Source: GCA-2786165 sp964625775 (GTDB lineage: Bacteria; Pseudomonadota; Gammaproteobacteria; Legionellales; Legionellaceae). Taken from it: a stretch of 35,324 bases of DNA. This document shows, piece after piece, positions 25,411 through 32,183 of this stretch. The DNA lies in the NCBI GenBank assembly GCA_964625775.1, contig CAZVEH010000024.1, forward strand, positions 1 through 35,324. The letters run 5' to 3'. Numbering within the stretch: position 1 is the stretch's first letter; each line of letters begins with the position of its first letter. Under the pieces are notes generated by a model. The model had not been told where the DNA came from and ran no database searches. It was given only the letters and a program-made list of their open reading frames with translations. A program made the translations under genes and the position numbers.

Positions 25411-25844
25411 TGAAGTTTTTTGAAGAAATAGAAGGCCTTGTCTCTAATAAAATAGGAATCATGAAAACCATGATTTCTATTGTTAAACTAGAAACAAGGC
25501 TTGCTGGCCTAAGCGTTTACCCGTTGATACTAAACATTTGTGCAGTATTAATTGTATCAGCGGGTATATGGCTAACGTCGATGGTACTCATTGGACACAG
25601 TATCTCGGTGTGGAGCGGCAATATCTCACTGGGTATCTCTGCTGTTCTAAGTTTGAATATCTTGATGCTATTGGGGTTACTTAAATACATGTCTTATAAT
25701 ATAAAAAACATGGGATTTGAGAAAACAAGGGCTTATTTACTTAAAATGCGAGTAACCGACCATGCAGAACTCACGCCAGCGAGTGATCGCAAACCTAGGC
25801 GTACTAGAAAGAAAATTGCACTACCAGAAGGTGCAAGTCAATAA
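25410..25844 (+). CDS. YqjE-like phage-holin-superfamily membrane protein
   Basis: A 144-aa protein with a short amphipathic N-terminus, two membrane helices (about 36-59 and 70-95), and a basic, disordered C-terminal tail (ASDRKPRRTRKKIALPEG). The architecture matches YqjE/DUF1469 proteins of the putative Actinobacterial Holin-X/YqjE superfamily, which sit next to YqjD-type genes. The start ATG overlaps the preceding stop by one base, so translation is coupled. The C-terminal 83 bp overlap the next reading frame, so the basic tail is dual-coding DNA. Function unknown. It is probably a membrane partner of the YqjD-like protein. Confidence 0.78.
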   Translation: MKFFEEIEGLVSNKIGIMKTMISIVKLETRLAGLSVYPLILNICAVLIVSAGIWLTSMVLIGHSISVWSGNISLGISAVLSLNILMLLGLLKYMSYNIKNMGFEKTRAYLLKMRVTDHAELTPASDRKPRRTRKKIALPEGASQ

Positions 25845-26043
25845 ACATGCATCTTATGTGATTCATGCAATTCACAGCCACAAAACACTGATCCTCATAC
25901 TGATATGTCCAGCGTTTTTTTTGGGTTGGCAAATGGGGAAAGCCAAAGGAGCTCGTTTGGGTAGTATGCTGCTCCATGTGGTTAGATTTACATTACTGAC
26001 TACGTTTACACAATCAAAAAAGTATTTAAACGTTTTTCGATGA
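25762..26043 (+). CDS. YqjK-like small membrane protein
   Basis: A 93-aa protein whose ATG lies inside the YqjE-like gene, giving an 83-bp overlap in a different frame. The N-terminus is basic and helical (MQNSRQRVIANLGVLERKL), followed by a single membrane helix (about 43-58, LILILICPAFFLGWQMGK) and a short basic C-terminus. Position, size and the R/K-rich helical start match YqjK, third gene of the E. coli yqjCDEK cluster. There is no clear Shine-Dalgarno sequence, so it probably depends on translational coupling. It is convergent with the His-rich protein gene, with only 4 bp between the stops. Confidence 0.65.
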   Translation: MQNSRQRVIANLGVLERKLHYQKVQVNKHASYVIHAIHSHKTLILILICPAFFLGWQMGKAKGARLGSMLLHVVRFTLLTTFTQSKKYLNVFR

Positions 26044-26047
26044 CACG

Positions 26048-26278
26048 CTAACGCTCCACTTCAATGCCAGCATAATGAGAACATGCTTCACAAGATTCAT
26101 CTTTGGCATGTCTACCATGTGCCAGGGCCAAATATGCGCTCGCTTGGCCTTTTTCGTGATCACCAGCTTCATGATGTTTGGCTGCTTCGCTATGATATTC
26201 AGCTGCTTTTTGATGATGTTCGGCCGCTTTCAAATGATGATGGTGCAGTTTCTTTTTGTCTATTTCTTTAGCGACCAT
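26048..26278 (-). CDS. His/Ala-rich helical protein
   Basis: A 76-aa protein made mainly of heptad-like HH-x-x-A-A units: KKKLHHHHLKAAEHHQKAAE, then YHSEAAKHHEAGDHEKGQAS, then a LALAHGRHAKDE helix and a C-terminal SCEACSHY. Eleven of the first 42 residues are histidine, so one helix face should bind metal ions; the CxxC may add a site. Similar 'AAEHHxxAAxHHxxA' proteins are widespread in proteobacteria and often annotated as hypothetical. The ATG has AAGGAG 6 nt upstream. It is divergent from the signalling operon and convergent with the YqjK-like gene. Roles in metal buffering or stress are guesses. Confidence 0.8.
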   Translation of the reverse strand: MVAKEIDKKKLHHHHLKAAEHHQKAAEYHSEAAKHHEAGDHEKGQASAYLALAHGRHAKDESCEACSHYAGIEVER

Positions 26279-26477
26279 GATTTACTCCTTGTATGAGTCA
26301 TACAAAAGAGGGTAACTATGTTCATTCATTTTTTCCACACATATTTTCCTTGAAAATTTGTGGCAACTCTTATTTTTGTCCCTTCAATGTGTTATCCCAA
26401 GGTTTACCTTAGTTACTATAGCAAAGTTTACTGATAACATGTTTACTAGTTTGTTAGCAAAAAACTTGAGGATGTCC

Positions 26478-26708
26478 ATGGATGGTCTGATTATTGAATC
26501 AGAAAAAAATTGCCAATGCGAAAAAATTGGTGGTTTATTACATGAGTTAATTCAATCTGTACAAGTCATTCATGCGTACGCATGGGGCTGCCAGAAACAA
26601 CTTCAAAGCGACGATATGCAGAAGGAAGAATTCAAAAAAATATTGCATATTATTTGTGAGCAAAGCCACATTATGGGGAATAAGATACATTCTTTTTCTG
26701 ATTCTTAG
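26478..26708 (+). CDS. Stand-alone DHp (histidine phosphotransfer) domain
   Basis: A 76-aa protein that corresponds to only the dimerisation/phosphoacceptor hairpin of a FixL-type kinase. Residues 21-34, LHELIQSVQVIHAY, align with MAHEINQPLAAIVAY of the kinase encoded two genes downstream, keeping His22 and Glu23. The rest forms the second helix (EEFKKILHIICEQSHIMGNK). No ATP-binding domain follows: the gene ends right after the hairpin. The frame is open further upstream, but the ATG at 26478 with TTGAGG 6 nt before it is the best start; an ATG at 26472 is too close to the site. Start-to-stop gaps of 16-23 bp link it to the next three signalling genes. It could be a phosphotransfer protein or a dominant-negative dimer partner. 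Confidence 0.7.
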   Translation: MDGLIIESEKNCQCEKIGGLLHELIQSVQVIHAYAWGCQKQLQSDDMQKEEFKKILHIICEQSHIMGNKIHSFSDS

Positions 26709-26731
26709 ATTTTATGTGTAGATCCTAAATT

Positions 26732-27343
26732 ATGAAATTAAGTCATTATACAATATACGTCATAGATGACGATCCGGAAGTTTGTGCATCTTTGGAATGG
26801 TTGTTTAAATCCGTATCGTTACCCGTAAAGACGTATCATGATGCGCAGTCTTTTTTGCAAGAGTACACCACTGATAAAATAGGATGCTTGATTGTTGACG
26901 TGCGTATGCCAGGCATGAGTGGTCTTGAATTATTAGAACATCTCAAGTCTCGCCGCAGTCATTTGTCCGTTGTTGTGATCACAGGATATGGTGATATCGC
27001 CATGGCAGTTCGTGCGATGAAATCGGGCGCATGCGATTTTATTTTAAAGCCTCTTAATCAACAGTTTCTGTTAGAGGTCGTACAAAAACAAGTGAATAAA
27101 TCCGAAGATATGTCAAATATCGAATCTACACGTGAACGAATCAGTCGTTTATCTGAAAGAGAACGACAAATTATGGACTTGATTTTGGACGGTAGATTAA
27201 ACAAACAAATCGCTTATGATTTGGATATTTCTATTTCTACAGTGGAAGCGCATAGGGCTAATATTATGCAAAAAATACAGGCAAAGAACTTGGCACATCT
27301 TATCCGTGTCTATCTTCAAGCTCAATACCAAGAGCTATCTTAA
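26732..27343 (+). CDS. FixJ-family response regulator
   Basis: A 203-aa transcription regulator with an N-terminal receiver (1-120) and a C-terminal LuxR-type helix-turn-helix. Receiver residues are intact: DDD at 12-14, phosphoacceptor D56 in LIVDVRMPG, T84 in VVITGYGD and K106 in FILKPLN. The DNA-binding part has LSERERQIMDLILDG (from residue 139) and ISISTVEAHRANIMQKIQ, typical of FixJ/NodW/TodT. It sits in a tight operon between the DHp-only protein and a FixL-like kinase. It should be phosphorylated by that kinase and control target promoters not visible here. Confidence 0.92.
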   Translation: MKLSHYTIYVIDDDPEVCASLEWLFKSVSLPVKTYHDAQSFLQEYTTDKIGCLIVDVRMPGMSGLELLEHLKSRRSHLSVVVITGYGDIAMAVRAMKSGACDFILKPLNQQFLLEVVQKQVNKSEDMSNIESTRERISRLSERERQIMDLILDGRLNKQIAYDLDISISTVEAHRANIMQKIQAKNLAHLIRVYLQAQYQELS

Positions 27344-27359
27344 GATAAGGCTTTGTAGC

Positions 27360-28562
27360 ATGCAAACAATTGATGAATCCTATCAAGAAGAAACAGAGAT
27401 GCTAGAGCGTTTAAAAGTCTCTCATTTGGCATCTCGAGTTTTGGAGTTAGAAAAAGAGTTAGAAAGGTTTGATTGCTTGTATCAGGCAACCAGCGATGCT
27501 ATTGCTCTTGTAGATGAAGATTTATACATTAAAACATTAAACCACGCTTTTAGTGAGTTCATTGCAAATGTTTACAACCTCCAAGTTCAACAAGGCATGA
27601 GCTTAAGTGATATACTATCCGGTTATCCTGAAATCAAGCAGAGTATTGTTGTAACTTGTCAGCAAGCACTTCAAGACAATACAACGGCTTCTCTGATACT
27701 AGAAAATTTTGATGTAGATCGCAATCATGATCATTTTTACTGTTACGAAATTCTCATTGATGCAATGCACAACAACTATCGTCAAAAAAATGAATTTATA
27801 TTTGTCATCAAAAATAGGTCTGGATTAAGACCTGAAGAACTGTTGCATCATAAACAACGCGCTGATCCTACTCTGGCTTCTCGCCAAAGTGCAATGAAAG
27901 AAATTGCTTTGATAATGGCCCATGAAATCAATCAACCTTTGGCGGCTATTGTAGCTTATAGTCGTACAAGTCTCATGAAATGGGATGATGCTGATCAAAG
28001 GAACAAGCTACCTCATCTATTGGAACAAATTTCTAAACAAGCTAATTATGCTGGTCAGATCGTGCATGGTATGAAAGAGTTGATATATAAGGATGGTTTC
28101 CAAGTAGAGAAAATTGATATCGATAAGCTTATTGAAGAAAGTCTGGCTATTTTAAGTTATGAATTACTAGAATTCAATTTAAAAGTCGAATTAGATTTGA
28201 GGAAAGATTTATCTCTTATGCTTAATAAAACTCATATTATGCAGGTGATGTTAAATTTATGTCGTAATAGTATTGAGGCTTTAAAAAATGCTTCAGAACC
28301 TAACCCATGCTTAATGATATCTGCACATCACATTGATCATTTTGTCGTCATAGATATTCGTGATAATGGTCCCGGTGTGCCTGCAGCAGTTCAAGATAAA
28401 TTGTTTCGGTCATATTTTACAACCAAATTACAAGGTTTTGGCATAGGTTTGGGGATTTGTATGAAGATTGTGAAAGCACATGGAGGCACGTTGACCCTGC
28501 ATCGACACAATGGCAAAGGGGCATGGTTTAGATTCACGTTACCTCTGGTACCAAAAACTTAG
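27360..28562 (+). CDS. Soluble PAS-type FixL-like histidine kinase
   Basis: A 400-aa cytoplasmic sensor kinase with no membrane segment. Order: an N-terminal coiled coil (about 10-37, LASRVLELEKELERF), a PAS-like domain (about 38-155), then the DHp domain with phosphoacceptor His188 in IMAHEINQPLAAIVAY. The ATPase domain follows, with N-box NLCRNSIEAL (299-308), G1 DNGPGVP (335-341) and G2 GFGIGLGICMKIV (359-371). This HEINQPL form is typical of FixL/TodS/DctB-type kinases. No haem-binding histidine is evident in the PAS-like region, so the signal is unknown. The frame is open upstream over the FixJ gene, but the ATG at 27360 keeps the operon spacing (16 bp). Confidence 0.9.
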   Translation: MQTIDESYQEETEMLERLKVSHLASRVLELEKELERFDCLYQATSDAIALVDEDLYIKTLNHAFSEFIANVYNLQVQQGMSLSDILSGYPEIKQSIVVTCQQALQDNTTASLILENFDVDRNHDHFYCYEILIDAMHNNYRQKNEFIFVIKNRSGLRPEELLHHKQRADPTLASRQSAMKEIALIMAHEINQPLAAIVAYSRTSLMKWDDADQRNKLPHLLEQISKQANYAGQIVHGMKELIYKDGFQVEKIDIDKLIEESLAILSYELLEFNLKVELDLRKDLSLMLNKTHIMQVMLNLCRNSIEALKNASEPNPCLMISAHHIDHFVVIDIRDNGPGVPAAVQDKLFRSYFTTKLQGFGIGLGICMKIVKAHGGTLTLHRHNGKGAWFRFTLPLVPKT

Positions 28563-28578
28563 CAAGAGATCATCATGT

Positions 28579-28989
28579 ATGTCAAAAAATAAAATTTGTA
28601 TTATCGATGATAATCCAGCTGTTTGTGAGTCGTTACAATTTTTATTTGATTGTATCTATGATAATAAAGTAGAAACCTATATGACCTCAAAGAGTTTTTT
28701 GAAAGAGTTTTCTTCCGAGTGGAAGGGTTGTCTGATCATTGACTTTTTTATGCCTTTTTTGAATGGTGTAGAGTTGATGAAAGAGCTTAAAAAAAGAAGT
28801 AATCAAATGGGTGTGGTGATGATCTGTGGGAACTATACTCCAGAGATTGAAGCTTGTTCTTTGCGAGCAGGCGCTGAAGTGTTTATTGCAAAACCTTTTA
28901 ATATTGATTCATTACTTGACAATGTAAATACCATATTAAAAAAAACCGCCTTAAACCTAGATGAACAACCACTAGAGATTCAAGTTTGA
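28579..28989 (+). CDS. Single-domain receiver with altered switch residue
   Basis: A 136-aa receiver domain with no output domain. It resembles the receiver of the adjacent FixJ protein along its length (KICIIDDNPAVCESLQFLF against TIYVIDDDPEVCASLEWLF), so it probably arose by local duplication. D10, D11, phosphoacceptor D55 in LIIDFFMP and K105 in FIAKPFN are kept. The conserved Thr/Ser after beta-4 is replaced by Cys83 (VVMICGNYTPE), which should change the conformational switch. The start at 28579 gives MSKNKICII; the frame extends upstream over the kinase end but without family similarity. Likely roles are phosphate sink or intermediate in a relay with the kinase and the DHp protein. Confidence 0.85.
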   Translation: MSKNKICIIDDNPAVCESLQFLFDCIYDNKVETYMTSKSFLKEFSSEWKGCLIIDFFMPFLNGVELMKELKKRSNQMGVVMICGNYTPEIEACSLRAGAEVFIAKPFNIDSLLDNVNTILKKTALNLDEQPLEIQV

Positions 28990-29120
28990 TTTTTTCTGAT
29001 AAGCATTACTTTTGCAGGCAGGAATCGAACAAATGAATTATCTTCGAACTCATTTATAAAAGATTCCATTAGGTTAAGAGAGCTGAGCGCCCCGAGCTTG
29101 AGGATATTGACAGTGGATCA

Positions 29121-30278
29121 TCACGTGTTTGATCGCAAACGATGAATAGTTTCTTTAAAAATTTGAAACGCTTTATCCAAGTCTACTTGAGTGGTAAATC
29201 GACCGATAGACAATCGAATAGAGGATTTGGCCATGTCTCTATCCAAACCAAGCTCACGTAATACATAAGAGGGCTGATGACTGTGCGATGCGCACGCGGT
29301 CATTGAAGACACAGCTAATTCGTTTAAAGCGGGTAATAAACGTTCACCATCAATACCCTGGATATTAAAATTCAGGTTTCCAGCAATTCGACGTGTTAAA
29401 TCACCGTTTAAATGAATGTTTGGAATGGTCTGTAGTTTGCTCCAAAAATCCTGTCTTAACGCCATAATGTTGGTTTGCTCTTCTATCCTTAATGACTCAC
29501 TTAAAGCAAATGCAGCGCCCATACCCATGATCTGATGTGTAGGTAGCGTGCCTGCTCGTAATCCGCGCTCTTGTCCGCCACCAAAGCTTTGAGTCTGTAG
29601 ACGAATACGGGGTTTCTGTGCGATATACAGAGCGCCAATGCCCTTAGGTCCGTAATTTTTATGAGCTGAAAACGACATCAAATGTACGGGTAATTTGGAC
29701 AAATCTATGGGTAAGCGACCCGCGCTTTGAGCCGCATCCACATGAAATATAATGCCTTTGTTCTGTAGCAAAGCGCCCATGGAATCAATATCTTGAATAA
29801 CGCCTATTTCATTGTTGACGTGCATGATGGAGACTAAAATAGTCTCAGGACGCAGGGCAGCTTTCAGACTCTCCAGATCTAATAATCCCGAAGATTGCGG
29901 AGGTAAATAGGTTACATCAAACCCTTCACGCTCTAATTGTTGAAAGCAATCCAGGACAGATTTATGCTCCGTAGTCATGGTGATCACGTGCCGGCCTTTG
30001 CGCTGATAGAAACGGGCAGCGCCCAGAATGGCCAGGTTATTCGCTTCGGTGGCACCCGATGTAAAAATCACAGTATCTGGTTTTGCACCAATTGTGGTTG
30101 CAATCTGTTCGCGTGCGATTTCAATGGCAGAGGCAGCCTGTTGTCCTGCACGATGGTGAGCAGACGCTGCATTGGCGAACACACCGTCAGGTCCTAAGTA
30201 CTGTATCATCTCAGCAATAACTCGAGGATCTACGGGGGTTGTTGACATATAGTCTAAATAAATCGGTCTATGACTCAT
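29121..30278 (-). CDS. Cysteine desulfurase (NifS/IscS family)
   Basis: PLP enzyme that takes sulfur from L-cysteine, giving a persulfide for Fe-S cluster or tRNA thiolation pathways. The 385-aa protein has the N-terminal IYLDYMSTTPVDPRV (6-20), TSGATEANNLAI, the VDAAQSAG motif, the PLP-lysine motif SFSAHKNYGPKGIG and the active-site loop SSMTACASHSHQPSYVLR containing the catalytic Cys. The loop is IscS-like but differs from the usual SGSACTSASLEPS, so I do not commit to iscS. No iscU, iscA or hscBA is next to it. Its start overlaps the trmJ stop by 11 bp, so it is co-translated with trmJ; in E. coli trmJ also lies just upstream of the isc operon. Confidence 0.92.
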   Translation of the reverse strand: MSHRPIYLDYMSTTPVDPRVIAEMIQYLGPDGVFANAASAHHRAGQQAASAIEIAREQIATTIGAKPDTVIFTSGATEANNLAILGAARFYQRKGRHVITMTTEHKSVLDCFQQLEREGFDVTYLPPQSSGLLDLESLKAALRPETILVSIMHVNNEIGVIQDIDSMGALLQNKGIIFHVDAAQSAGRLPIDLSKLPVHLMSFSAHKNYGPKGIGALYIAQKPRIRLQTQSFGGGQERGLRAGTLPTHQIMGMGAAFALSESLRIEEQTNIMALRQDFWSKLQTIPNIHLNGDLTRRIAGNLNFNIQGIDGERLLPALNELAVSSMTACASHSHQPSYVLRELGLDRDMAKSSIRLSIGRFTTQVDLDKAFQIFKETIHRLRSNT

Positions 30279-30993
30279 GCCGCTTTACCTGAATTTGGGT
30301 CAGAATGCCGCGTAAAATATTCAGTTCTGTTGTTTCTAAGCGAGCACGATTAAACAGCCGGCGTAGGCGTTGAAGCAGTTTACGGGGATTAGACGGTTTC
30401 AGAAAATCAATTTGAATCAGTACTTGCTCCAAATGCGCGTAAAATTGCTCTGCTTCAGCACTGGTTGCTAGTGGATCACGATGTGTTTCAACCTGGGAAA
30501 CTGGAGTCAAAGCATGCATACGATATTCGTAAGCGATAATTTGCACTGCTTGAGCTAAGTTAAGAGAGCTAAAGTCGGGGTTGCTCGGGATATGAAGGTG
30601 ATAATGGCATAGGAGTAATTCTTCATTGGTCAGTCCAGCGTGTTCTCGGCCAAACACAATAGCTATTTCGGTATCCTCTGCCTGTTTTACCATCAATTGA
30701 GCACACTGACTTGGGTTTAAACCGGGTAAGGACAAATCACGAGGGCGTGCGCTGGTGCCACAAATCAAATGGCAACCGTGCAGGGCTTCTTCTAATGTGT
30801 CGCAAATTACTGCATTTTGTAAAATATCATAGGCACCTGCAGCTAGCTCATGTGCTTTGCGATAAGGATTGAGATTGGGATTTACCAGATACAAGCGTGA
30901 TAAGCCCATGGTTTTCATAGCCCGCGCGGCAGAGCCAATATTGCCCGGATGAGTAGTCGCTACCAAAATAATTCGAATGCTATCAAATTTCAT
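30268..30993 (-). CDS. trmJ: tRNA (Cm32/Um32) methyltransferase TrmJ
   Basis: SPOUT-class enzyme that 2'-O-methylates nucleotide 32 of tRNA anticodon loops using SAM. The 241-aa protein has IRIILVATTHPGNIGSAARA near its start, then IAIVFGREHAGLTNEEL and IPSNPDFSSLNLAQAVQIIA, which form the knotted SAM site. The C-terminus ends RARLETTELNILRGILTQIQ, as in E. coli TrmJ (246 aa). The frame is open to 31224, but the extra 77 residues do not belong to the family and overlap the divergent gene. The ATG at 30993 starts the protein at MKFDSIRIIL. No strong ribosome site is visible. Overlaps the cysteine desulfurase gene by 11 bp. Confidence 0.93.
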   Translation of the reverse strand: MKFDSIRIILVATTHPGNIGSAARAMKTMGLSRLYLVNPNLNPYRKAHELAAGAYDILQNAVICDTLEEALHGCHLICGTSARPRDLSLPGLNPSQCAQLMVKQAEDTEIAIVFGREHAGLTNEELLLCHYHLHIPSNPDFSSLNLAQAVQIIAYEYRMHALTPVSQVETHRDPLATSAEAEQFYAHLEQVLIQIDFLKPSNPRKLLQRLRRLFNRARLETTELNILRGILTQIQVKRHES

Positions 30994-31149
30994 AAATTTT
31001 AATGAATATTTGCTCAATAACTCTTGAGCTTTGGATGGTACACCATATACACTGAGAAATACATGATCAATTTTCGGGATACGGGAAGTTGTCGGTTTCG
31101 CTTTTTGATACCCTGATGTTACGTACAACCCTATTATGGATGAGATGAC

Positions 31150-32175
31150 ATGAGCTTTGTTAAGAGATCCCACAAAAAGTATCATTTTCATGCTTCCGAT
31201 CACATGTCCCCAACGCATCATCAATTGGCGAGGTTTATGCAGTCGGCAGGATTGCAGCGTACTCGGTGGGCTTGGCGAGCCAAATTTAGCGAAAACAATT
31301 TAAAATTTGCAGCTGATGCATGTGAGTGTCTTGAGTTTAAGCATTTACTTGCTCAAATGGTTGACATGTATTGCCCAAATGTGATGCCTGAGACCTATAT
31401 CATCAACGAATTTTCTTGGTCTACTGTTTTAAGTGATATCGCAAGTATGTACTATGCGACACAACGATCGATTGACGATTATGTCGAAGGTTTGGCTTGG
31501 ATTTTAAAACCCGCTTTACTGAATAACGGTCAACACATTAAAATTTTTGATAAATTATCTCAGATGGAAGAGCATCTTTTGCGTCCCGATCATTTGTCAG
31601 GTCCGCATGTATTGCAACGCTATATCTCAGATCCCGATCTTTACGATGGTAGAAAATATAGCATGCGTTTTTTTGTGGTGATCTCTCAAGAAGCGGGCGC
31701 ATTTTTATATCCACACGGGTATTTGAATGTGGCTTTGAATAAATATCCAGGTGCTGATTTCACGCATCTTAATGCGCATCTGACCAATGAGCATCTTAGT
31801 CAACACCAGCCTTCCGTGCTGCAAATTCCTACTATAGATGTGCCAGAGTACGCTGCTTGGTATCCACAGATCATATCGATTGTTCAGGCTGTTACTGATG
31901 GTTTAGAAAAGGCTTTTCCTCACGCGTATAGGGCACAAAAGGAACGAACTTTTTCCATATTTGGATTTGATTTTATGCTGGATAAACAACAACGTGCTTG
32001 GTTGTTGGAAGCGAATCATGGACCGTGCTTTCCCACAGATGATCAGCATCATTTACAAGAGCGTTTATATCGGCCATTTTGGGAGGCTGTGTTAGAGCAG
32101 TTTGTACTGCCCATTACCACCAACCAACCGACGTCTGTACAGGGCTGTTCTGGCTTTCTAGCCATGCGTACCTGA
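31150..32175 (+). CDS. Tubulin-tyrosine-ligase-like ATP-grasp protein
   Basis: A 341-aa protein with the motif series of the eukaryotic TTL/TTLL family, ATP-grasp amino-acid ligases acting on tubulin and other proteins. WILKPALLNNGQHIKIF (117-133) matches the W-I-[VL]-K-P nucleotide-binding strand. QRYISDPDLYDGRKYSMRFF (156-175) matches 'QkYI.nP.LidGRKfD.R'. HLTNEH (210-215) is the HLTN motif. FGFDFMLD (271-278) with AWLLEANHGP (283-292) supplies the metal-binding Asp and Glu/Asn. No signal peptide is present. TTL-like proteins are rare in bacteria and would plausibly act on host tubulin after secretion, but a bacterial substrate cannot be excluded. It is divergent from trmJ and convergent with the isovaleryl-CoA dehydrogenase gene (8-bp gap). 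Confidence 0.85.
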   Translation: MSFVKRSHKKYHFHASDHMSPTHHQLARFMQSAGLQRTRWAWRAKFSENNLKFAADACECLEFKHLLAQMVDMYCPNVMPETYIINEFSWSTVLSDIASMYYATQRSIDDYVEGLAWILKPALLNNGQHIKIFDKLSQMEEHLLRPDHLSGPHVLQRYISDPDLYDGRKYSMRFFVVISQEAGAFLYPHGYLNVALNKYPGADFTHLNAHLTNEHLSQHQPSVLQIPTIDVPEYAAWYPQIISIVQAVTDGLEKAFPHAYRAQKERTFSIFGFDFMLDKQQRAWLLEANHGPCFPTDDQHHLQERLYRPFWEAVLEQFVLPITTNQPTSVQGCSGFLAMRT

Positions 32176-32183
32176 CGCCCAAG

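Noticed and set aside
26358..26477. Longer form of the DHp-only protein from a TTG start
   Set aside because: The extra 40 residues show no kinase similarity and no ribosome site, while GAGG sits correctly before the ATG at 26478.
30994..31224. N-terminal extension of trmJ by 77 residues
   Set aside because: The extension lies outside the TrmJ family, crosses the divergent promoter region and overlaps the start of the TTL-like gene. The conserved start at 30993 is preferred.
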